This document shows positions 56,243 to 64,000 of a stretch of DNA of 64,000 bases, in pieces (within the stretch, counting starts at the first letter, position 1; each line of letters begins with the position of its first letter). The stretch is taken from the NCBI RefSeq assembly GCF_036785885.1, contig NC_092310.1:4898001-4962000 (forward strand), in the 5' to 3' direction. A program made the translations under genes and the position numbers. The notes below the pieces were generated by a model that was not told where the DNA came from, searched no databases, and saw nothing but the letters and a program-made list of their open reading frames with translations. This DNA is from Coffea arabica. Its lineage: Eukaryota > Streptophyta > Magnoliopsida > Gentianales > Rubiaceae.

Positions 56243-57699
56243 CGGTGTTGCAAAAAGGAATGTGGAAAAGAGTGGGAGATGGGTCTACTATCAACATATA
56301 GAGGGACAAATGGATAATGGAATCACCAACTGGGAAGATAGCAACACGGAAACCTCCAGCTTGTAATATGGAAACAGTGGCAGATTTGATAAAAGAGAGG
56401 AAATGGAATAAGGCACTGATCGAGGAAACATTCTCAAAGGAGGAAGCATCACAAATTCTGGCCATGCCTCTAAGTTTGTTTCCCATGCAAGATACGGTCT
56501 ACTAGAAGTACTCAAAGTCAGGAACATATACTATGAAATCAGGATATGCAGTAGAAAAGGAGGAGGTAAGGAAAAAAAACAAAGAAAGTCAAGGTGAGGA
56601 AGGAACTAGCTATGCACAGAATAAGGACAAGGTGTGGAAGAGCTTGTGGGGATTGAAAATGAAACCAAAGATCAAATATTTCATATGGAGATGCTTACAC
56701 AACAAACATTCCCGTGAATGAGGTAATACAGAAAAGAACAGGAAAAGGCTCTCCGTTATGCAAATGCTGTGGGGAAGGGGAGGAAACAGTGGAACACATG
56801 ATCTTCTTTTGTAAAAATACTGAACCTATATGGAAACTGGCCCCAATCTAGTGGGACGGATTACTTCAATGGAGGTCAAACTTTTTGGAGGTGGTGGGAA
56901 GGTATATTACAAGCAAGGAAGAGACAAAGAGGAGAGGATCACATCACTTTAACAGCAAACATCATCTGGCAACTTTGGAATGCAAGAAATGCTCGATAGT
57001 ATGAAGGGAAGTATAGAGATCACATGTCCATATTAGAAAGTGCAAACAGTGAATGGTTGGAAGGTAAAGAGGAGCTGACAGAAAACAATGAAAGGCACAG
57101 AACAGGAACAAGTCGCCAACTGCAAAACCACCAATGGAGGCCACCAGACGCAGGAGTTGTGAAAATTAATACCGATGCTGCTATTCCTACTAAATTAGCA
57201 GGAGCAGGGTTAGGAATGATAGCGAAAGATGACCATGGAAACCTTGTAGAAGCAAGAGGTACCAGGAAGTATAGCAGAGGTGGAGCTGAAATGGAAATGG
57301 CAGATGCAATCCGACAGGGACTGCTAATGGCTAAGGAAGTTGGATGGCAAAGAATAGAAATGCAATTTGATTGCAAAGCTGCCATTGAACAAATCCACAA
57401 GAAAGGCGAGGAGGAAACACCAATTGACACCATAATGGAAGATATAAAACAATTGAGTGGCATGTTCCAGTACTGTTCTTTTTCTTTTGTTTATAGAGAT
57501 GGAAATAGATGTGCTTATCAACTGGCACAATTTGCAACTAAACTTGTTTCCAATATAATATGGAAACAAAGTTTTCCTTTGTGGCTCAAAGAGAGTATAC
57601 AGGAGGATAATAGGACAAATGTGCACTTTTGTAATTAACATCTTGTATTATCAAGATCACTATATATACAAAGAGAATACCGTTTGGACAAAAAAAAAA
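56243..57699 (+). mobile_element. 5'-truncated LINE with poly(A) tail and 17-bp TSD
   Basis: Ends in an A-run (57690-57699). Target duplications are agacatgcaaatgaatg (56226-56242) and agacaagcaaatgaatg (57700-57716), 16 of 17 identical. The equivalent place downstream of DUF241 paralog 2 (about 12685-12705) has no insert. Only the 3' part of ORF2 remains: the zinc-binding region after RT, and RNase H. Confidence 0.88.
56317..57638 (+). pseudogene. LINE ORF2 remnant: zf-RVT region and RNase H
   Basis: 56533-56721 and the next frames carry VWKSLWGLKMKPKIKYFIWRCLHNK and, after a frameshift, GSPLCKCCGEGEETVEHMIFFC, the zf-RVT region that follows RT in plant L1-type LINEs. 57024-57638 is an open 204-codon stretch with the RNase H fold: KINTDAAIPTKLAGAGLGMIAKD, AEMEMADAIRQGLLMA, MQFDCKAAIEQIH and VYRDGNRCAYQLAQFAT. 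The catalytic Asp, Glu and Asp are present; the His of the RxxNxxAHxLA motif is Tyr. The RT domain itself is missing. Confidence 0.85.
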
Positions 57700-57787
57700 A
57701 GACAAGCAAATGAATGGAGATCAAATTAGATGAACCGTTCCAGTAATGTATTCATTTCCGAGATGTGTGTATATATATAGAATATTG

Positions 57788-58689
57788 TTATAAAGGATAA
57801 TGTATACAAAATTGAGGTGCATGGTATTTTGGAGACCATGCTGATTGTGGGCCTAATCTAGTGGTTGAGAGTATTGAAAAGGAAACTCTAGATTTCAGCA
57901 AAAGACGGAATACAATTTCCAGCATCTCTGCTAACTCTTCAATGCTCGAGTCCACTGCCTCAAGTTTTTTGATTACTTCCTTGTTCGACTTCTTGTCGTT
58001 CAACAGATCCAACTAGATTTCTATTTATTCCATTGCCGCAATATTAGATTCTTCTTCATATGATGATCTCTTCTGCAGTAATAACTTCGATACAAAGGAC
58101 CTAGCTTTCGGTTGTGACCTTCCAGAAAGGAAAGACAGAACAGACTCCAATACTAGAACACTAACAAGTTGAACTTTGACTAAGTTAACCAAAGGGACAT
58201 CTTCAGAATTTTTGCTTACCACTATTAAGTTGCAGTTCTTCTCAGCTTTCTTAAGCTCTTTGTAGCATTTCCTGATAAGATCTGGCTTTATTGGACAAAT
58301 CTCCACTTCTCTTCCTCCGTAGAGATGACTCAAGTTCCTGGATACTTTCCTTCATCTGTGAATAGATGTCTCTGACCACCCTACAAATGTCCAACAGCCT
58401 GAGAGATCTATCCAGGACCCCTTCTTCCAATTTTCCAAGTCTTTCATTGTAGAGAGATTGTTGAGTCGAAGGGAGTTGAAGCAGATCATCCAGACACTCG
58501 TACAACCTTTTGACACAATCCAATTTTTGGCATGCCAGTGAATGTAAGGGTGAGGATGCAGCTTCTAATGACTTCAACCTTTTGCAGGAGTTCCTCAACA
58601 TTCACATTAAGTGGATGTGAAGAAGAAGGCAAGCTAATGGAACGAGTGTGGCTAGATAATTTTGGAGTTGCCATATTTTTCTTAATCAA
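57788..58689 (-). pseudogene. DUF241 paralog 3, disrupted
   Basis: Collinear with the intact copy. MATPKLSSHTRSISLPSSSHP starts at about 58674. One extra base in an A-run at about 58580 shifts the frame after VEELLQ. The body is then open as KRLKSLEAASS ... LQLPSTQQSLYNERLGKLEEGVLDRSLRLLDICRVVRDIYSQMKESIQELESSLRRKRSGDLSNK. A deletion of about 30 bases removes the segment equivalent to SSYMISRKHLNKM. Two nonsense codons (58025-58027 and 58013-58015) replace Gln in MEQIEIQL, and a last frameshift spoils the RVSLLN end. It lacks function as a full protein. Confidence 0.85.
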
Positions 58690-58765
58690 AATGTAGCAAT
58701 TGGAGGTTGAACTTTATGTCTTAAGAAGCCTGTGGAGATGTTGAAAATCGAATTCATCTCCACTT

Positions 58766-58774
58766 GTATATATG
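58766..58774 (-). promoter_or_regulatory. TATA box upstream of DUF241 paralog 3
   Basis: tatatat in the context ccacttgtatatatgggga, about 95 bases upstream of the pseudogene ATG, as in the other two copies. Confidence 0.5.
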
Positions 58775-58979
58775 GGGAGTAAATGGAACAATAGGAATCT
58801 CATCCTTTCTCCGTATAGTTGTAATGTCTTAATAAATTTTCTGCTTGTCCTTGGTTTTGTCTCGTTGGTGTGGGATCTCAGAAGATGGATCTGGTACTGA
58901 GATCCCAATTAGGAATAAATTATCAATGCATCCACCGTTTGGACCACCAACTCCAATTCAAAGCCAATCATGCTGGTAG

Positions 58980-60781
58980 AGTTTAATTTTAACAATGAAC
59001 CATCATATGCTGCCTCAACAATGAGGGCATCCGAAATGCTCGTGCTATATTAATTCCTGCAGCGTCGTTGCCTGCTATAATACCTGATCGTGGATATTTT
59101 CAATTACCCTTGCACGCGTGTGCTTGACGTTGATCAAATCATGTTGCTCAGCCATTCATCTTGCTGCCATTGATTCATTTGATTTTGATCATGTTAATCA
59201 CCATGCTTATTGCCGTAATACTAAACCCACCAACGTGCAATCATGGCATCTGTTTGTTACAAGCAATTGTGAATAATGCAGCTGCTTCCTTCCTTAGGAA
59301 ACAACCACATGTTCGCTAGAATTATATAATTGCTAAACCAATCATTTACCTTATGCAATACATGCACTAGTGTTTTTCTTTTCCAGGTAACACGAGCAGA
59401 TGGTTGGCCTTACCAGCTTATTGATGCATCTCAAGGATGAAAACCTATTATCTAAAGTTGAACTATTGTCTATCAAGATTCCTTTTGCTTTTCAGATCGT
59501 GAAGGTGCTATGAAACATGATTTATGATATTCGTGTTTGTCAACTTCAGGAAATGTGATTAAGAACTGGACCAATTGTTGTCTCAACTCTCAACTTGAGT
59601 AGGCAGAGTTATGTGGTCATCGATTTTAATTTGTGTAGGACACATGTTGAGTCAGAGAATAGTCTGGTTTGCGGTTTTGTATTTTTGAATATAAAGCTGA
59701 TGCCAAAGAAATGAGTTGATTCTCCAGCGACTATCAAGCTTGTATGTTCAGTCTTGCAGGCTTCCAACGTCAACAAAATGGGTGATTCTCTCACTAACTA
59801 TCTAAGTAACTTGCCATACTCAACCAATCAGTTTGCCATCTAGTTCTCATATGATGACTGCTAGTGTTGAGGATCATGTCAGAAGGTCAAGGGCTTGTTG
59901 CCACATTTCCTAGGCCCTTTTGATACGTAGTGCCTTTTTGTGTTCCGCCAAGATGCAGCAACTTAAGTAGCCTGAAAATTTTGCATGAAGATTTTACTCA
60001 TATGGTTCAGCTGCGGTCAATCCAAAATGCACCAAAAAGTTGGAAAAAAAAAGGCAAATAAGGTCCTAGATGGATTTCTGAGCTTCTTGAATGCTTGTGG
60101 TTTAGGTAGAGACATTATATGCCTCTTTATCCTTGCTAAGTTTAAAATGTCTTCATCTCAAGAATATTAGTAAATTGGCCTCCTATTACAAATTTTATTG
60201 GTCATGTTGAGAAGAACTCGGATAACAAATTTTTCTACAAAACCTGATGGATATGAGAAGAATTGAAGGCATGGAGTTGAGTATTTCAAAAAATGCATCT
60301 GCAGAACTATGGAAGAAGGATGCAGATGCAACTGTGTTTGTAATTTACATTTTCCAGATCAAGTAATTCAGACATTACAGAGAAGGAAAGAGTGCATTTC
60401 CATAATTATTCAAAAAATAGAATTGATTTTGTAACCTTTTTTGAGAATGACTTCTAAACACTTTGCCATTGATATGGTAGACCTTGAATCTTGTGTTTCT
60501 ACCCACGCGTGTCAGCTGAAAGTAGAGATACGAATTCAGTTTCTCTGATTTCTATGAAAAATAGGTGAAGACAGATCAAAGAAGTATTAAAAGGCCTGTT
60601 CATTTCACTTTGTGCACTCCAAATTGTCCATGGTTCTTGAACCATTATATATTTTTAGTCACGATGGATTGGGGCTTTAAACATAGAAGAGAATGTTGGG
60701 TAAATTGTAAAGAACCGACAAATATGGTGACAAGAATTGGTTTCAAATCGTAATAGATATCACTTTCCTTTAAACTTTATT
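58980..60781. other. Upstream flank of DUF241 unit 3, uninterrupted reference copy
   Basis: No gene recognised. 58980-59845 aligns with 1991-2735, 59985-60480 with 6278-6806, and 60486-60700 with 12127-12330. It therefore preserves, in one piece, the sequence that two transposons split in unit 1. A 61-codon ORF at 59985-60170 (FLSFLNACGLGRDIICLF) lies in the conserved part; I do not recognise it. Confidence 0.6.
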
Positions 60782-62221
60782 TGTCCGGTATAACGTACAA
60801 TAACCTTGAACAAATATCCTTTAGGATAAGATGAAGTTTGTTTGTCTTAAACTCTTGCACAAAGCAAGACAAACTCTTTGGGAACTAAGGAGTGCTTTTG
60901 AGAGAGTATACAATAATAGGAAAGTGATTTTCTGCAGCAAACCACTCTCTACTTAATCTCTTTATATAGGAAGACTGTTTGGGAAACAAAAGAACTCATT
61001 AAACACTTGTATGAATAGATTCAAAGTATTGTGTACAAATTCATGCACTTTAATTCATGCATCTCATGATCCTTAGATCAAAACATGAATCTATCCTTTC
61101 ATTCAAGAATTCCCATATACATGAATACATTCATAAATAAATGTACATTTTAAAAACATTCACAATACTATACATGTACCAAAAATTAATGAATATACAT
61201 TAATTACATGTATGTATGTAATGATCCCACATCGGCTAGGGAGAAAGTCCTGGGGCTGCTTTAATAGCCTGTAGTGGTCTCTCCCACCTGACCGAGGCCT
61301 TTTGGAGGGGTGCTGGGCTTTTTGACCTGCGGGTTTGGGCTTTTCACTTGTTGTGGGTTATAACCCCACCTCCAGAAACAAAACCCACGGCCTAGTGGGG
61401 CGGCTAACTGTGGGACAATATTGGTCAGGGGCGTTAGAGTTGGTATCAGAGCCAACTCCCGACCCCGGTGTGCCAGCGAGGACGCTGGGTTCCCTAAGGG
61501 CGGTGGATTGTAATGATCCCACATCGGTTAGGGAGGAAGTCCTGAGACTGCTTTAATAGCCTGTAGTGGTCTCTCCCACCTGACCGAGGCCTTTTGGAGG
61601 AGTGCTGGGCTTCTTGACCTGCGGGTTTGGGCTCTTCACTTGTTGTGGGCTATAACCCCACCTCCATTCTAACGCCCCTGACCAATATTGTCCCACAGTT
61701 AGCCGCCCCACTAGGCCGTGGGTTTTGTTCCTGGAGGTGGGGTTATAGCCCACAACAAGTGAAGAGCCCAAACCCGCAGGTCAAGAAACCCAACACCTCT
61801 CCAAAAGGCCTCGGTCAGGTGGAAGAGACCACTACAGGCTATTAAAGCAGCCCCAGGACTTCCTCCCTAGCCGATGTGGGATCATTACAATCCACCCCTC
61901 TTAGGGAACCCAGCGTTCTCGTTGGCACACTAGGGTCGGGAGTCGGCTCTGATACCAACTCTAACGCCCCTGACCAATATTGTCCCACAGTTAGCCGCCC
62001 CACTAGGCCGTGGGTTTTGTTCCTGGAGGTGGAGTTATAGCCCACAACAAGTGAAGAGCCCAAACCCGCAGGTCAAGAAACCCAGCACCCCTCCAAAAGG
62101 CCTCGCCTCGGTCAGGTGGGAGAGACCACTACAGGCTATTAAAGCAGCCCCAGGACTTCCTCCCTAGCCGATGTGGGATCATTACAATGTACATCATACA
62201 AATTTTGAAAAGTTTCCAACA
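60782..62221 (-). repeat. 3' LTR of the fourth copia, interrupted by a TRIM dimer
   Basis: Plus-strand ends tgtccggtat (60782) and tttccaaca (62221). Next to it is attctccgctattttc, a minus-strand polypurine tract. Without the 975 bases of insertion plus duplication the LTR is about 465 bp. It lies on the correct side of the minus-strand RNase H at 62760. Confidence 0.72.
61217..62186. mobile_element. Inverted double TRIM inside a copia LTR
   Basis: Plus-strand part: LTR 61217-61438, PBS tggtatcagagc at 61441-61452, internal about 70 bases, polypurine-like aagggcggtggat, then a second LTR 61509 to about 61666, cut short. Minus-strand part: LTR 61668-61889 (222 bp), internal about 61890-61959 with gctctgatacca, LTR 61960-62186. 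The two parts form an inverted repeat of about 450 bases. A single 5-bp duplication atgta (61212-61216 and 62187-62191) brackets the whole. TRIMs are miniature LTR elements with no coding region; the ORFs seen here are not genes. Confidence 0.85.
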
Positions 62222-62759
62222 ATTCTCCGCTATTTTCAAAATTTAGAAAATGGATTTCAAAAGGTCACCGAATAATCTGACACTCATATGCATAAATAAT
62301 AGCGTCTTTCGATTGAACTACTATCTTAGTGAAGGTTCTTTGAAATTAATCCTTCAAGATGGTAGACAAGCTTTGAACCACTTGGACATTGGACCAATCT
62401 CATAAACACATCACACACTGAGTAATGCACAACCATAAGTTCTTCAATGATACATTTTACGGCCTTGTATCACTATCCTTTCATGAATGTTTACAAAGTA
62501 AAGTCCTTAACTTTGTGGTTTGCCGAAAACCAACATTCATATAGGCAACATCTTAGTGCCCCCACCACAGATAGCACTTTTAAGATTCGTTAAGAGTCCA
62601 ATGACTCACCCTTACATTTGCACTGGCGAGAATGACATGCACTATTCAACATTGGGATGTCTAAACTTCACATAGTGCACCAACCACTAAAATGATGTAC
62701 GTTCACTCATTGAATTCAAGATTAGATGTTGTATCTAGGGTTGAATTGAGGTTTCATCA

Positions 62760-63655
62760 TTAGTGATCAAGAATTTTGGACTTTAAACCCATCCTCCTTG
62801 ATGTCTTTGACACCAAATTTCTTGATAATCCTTTTGTTAAAGGATCACTCAAAATTTCATTGGATCTCACAAAGTCAATTGATATGACTTCATTTGTGAT
62901 CAAATCTTTGACATAACTATATCTTAAACCGATATGTCCTGATTTACCATTATACACTTGACTACATGCTTTAGCAAGTGTAGCCGCACCATCACAATGG
63001 ATTGAGATAGGCGACAAAGGTGTTGGCCACAATGGTATATCACAAAGTAAATTACGTAGCCATTCAGCTTCTTTACAGGCCAAAGCAAGTGCTACAAACT
63101 CTGCTACCATTGTTGAATCGGTGATACAAGTTAGTTTCTTGGAACCCCAAAAAATTGCACCTTCACCAAGCATAAAGATCCAACCACTTGTCGACGAGTG
63201 ATCATCTTTATTGGTGATCCAACTAGCATCTGAAAATCCTTCTAAAACTGAAGGATAACCGATATAACATATACCATAGTCCTTAGTGGCATTTAAATAC
63301 TTTAAAATTCTGGTTACACCTTGCCAATATAACCTATTAGGGTTGCTTGTATATCTGCTCAATATACCAACTGCATATGCCATATCAGATTTAGTACAAG
63401 TCATTGCATACATTAAGCACCCTATAACCTTGGCATATTCTATTTGAGATTTTGGATCCCCCTCATTTTTCACAAAATTTATTTTGGGATCCAATGGTAT
63501 TGAGGCTGGAATACAATCACTTTGATTGAATTTGTTAAGAATCTTTTCAATATAATGTGATTGAAACAACATTATATTGTTATCATGTTTAAAGATTCTT
63601 AGACCAAGAATAACATCTGCCTCACCCATGTCTTTTATGTCAAATAGGCTTTATT
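62760..63655 (-). pseudogene. Copia RT end and RNase H, fourth element
   Basis: An open 289-codon stretch runs from MGEADVILGLRIFKHDNNIMLFQSHYIEKIL through YAMTCTKSDMAYAVGILSRYTSNP, GFSDASWITNKDDHSSTSGWIFML, DSTMVAEFVALALACKEAEWLRNLL and HCDGAATLAKA to SDPLTKGLSRNLV. Upstream, FDIKD can still be read to about 63650. The RNase H acidic residues (SDAS, VAEFVAL, HCDGAA) are present. The N-terminal RT and everything upstream is missing; a plus-strand gag begins 12 bases further on. This is the best preserved copia piece in the window. Confidence 0.85.
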
Positions 63656-63666
63656 TCTACTCTACA

Positions 63667-63990
63667 ATGGCTGGTATCCTAAAAGATTTGGCATCCAACA
63701 TTGTCAACCTTCAGAGGTTTGATGGAGGATATTTCATTCGCTAGCAAAAACGTGTTTGTTTTCTTCTCACTGCACTCGAAGTGGTCTATGTTTTGACCAC
63801 ATCAAAACCATTGATCAATCCCGATGAAGAAACTCTCGAAGACATTCGAAAACGTCAGAAATGGGAGAACAACGATGAAATATGCCGTAGTCGCATCCTC
63901 AATATCATGAGTGATAGCCTGTTTGATGTCTACCATTCAATTACTACTGCCAAGGAACTTTGGGATAGTTTGGTGTCCAAGTACATGTAA
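63667..63990 (+). pseudogene. Copia gag start (UBN2 type), plus strand, broken
   Basis: MAGILKDLASNIVNLQRFDGGYFIR is followed by TAG (63742-63744) where the family has Trp. It then reads QKRVCFLLTALEVVYVLTTSKPLINPDEE, DIRKRQKWENNDEICRSRILNIMSDSLFDVYHSITTAKELWDSLVSKYM and a TAA at about 63988. The second half matches UBN2-type gag. It runs toward the window edge. No LTR, PBS or leader precedes it: minus-strand copia RT lies directly to its left. Confidence 0.8.
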
Positions 63991-64000
63991 GAAGATGCTA

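Noticed and set aside
57324..57641. Minus ORFs opposite the LINE RNase H
   Set aside because: Antisense shadows of the plus-strand RNase H.
61261..62063. Four 72-87 codon ORFs on both strands
   Set aside because: They are the same TRIM LTR read repeatedly in the inverted dimer; TRIMs are noncoding.

Overview
This is a 64 kb piece of an AT-rich plant nuclear genome, almost certainly a eudicot. It has intron-containing pseudogenes, LTR retrotransposons primed by tRNA-iMet and tRNA-Asp, a Mutator-like element, hAT- and MITE-type repeats, and a small cluster of plant-specific DUF241 genes. The species cannot be fixed from the sequence alone. Host coding content is very low: one intact DUF241 gene (900-1730, minus), two decayed DUF241 paralogs (12845-13704 and 57788-58689, both minus) and a decayed HSP70/BiP-like gene (about 45457-46570, minus). 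Nearly everything else is transposon.

Layout. 1-14107 is a tandem pair of DUF241 units. Between the two genes lie a TIR-bounded unit holding a copia pol segment (2736-6277) and a minus-strand copia element with both LTRs (6807-12121). 14108-14951 is the truncated 3' end of a related copia. 14952-16390 is an unassigned GC-rich segment with a GA microsatellite. 16391-23811 is a minus-strand Athila-like gypsy element (tRNA-Asp PBS, dead RT) with no recognisable 3' LTR. 23812-31079 is a plus-strand gypsy element with gag but no pol and LTRs up to 2.76 kb. 31080-37450 is noncoding; it includes an hAT-type non-autonomous element (33492-34232), an array of a roughly 70-bp repeat (35048-36170) and an LTR-like start with a TATA box (36278 on). 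37627-40128 is a minus-strand gypsy LTR with its PBS but almost no internal region. 40129-44396 is a third copia, minus strand. 45457-46570 is the HSP70 pseudogene and 46808-47369 a long-TIR MITE. 49103-54581 is a complete Mutator-like element: about 220-bp TIRs, a perfect 9-bp target duplication, a broken mudrA-type transposase and an apparently intact two-exon GRF zinc-finger mini-gene on the opposite strand. 54697-56147 is a solo LTR. 56243-57699 is a 5'-truncated LINE. 57788-60781 is the third DUF241 unit. 60782-63655 is a fourth copia, minus strand, with an inverted double TRIM (61217-62186) inside its 3' LTR. 63667 to the end is a plus-strand copia gag fragment.

The most useful property of the window is that the three DUF241 units share flanking sequence. 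The flank of the third unit (58690-60781) therefore acts as an empty-site control for two insertions near the first, and the second unit does the same for the LINE near the third. Boundaries and target duplications can be read inside the window.

The best candidates for something undescribed are: the intact GRF zinc-finger/membrane mini-gene that sits where mudrB lies in maize MuDR, inside a Mutator-like element whose transposase is dead; the TIR-bounded copia pol unit with about a 10-bp target duplication and an empty site; and the inverted TRIM dimer flanked as a whole by one 5-bp target duplication. All protein-family calls rest on motif recognition by eye. No search or alignment program was run.
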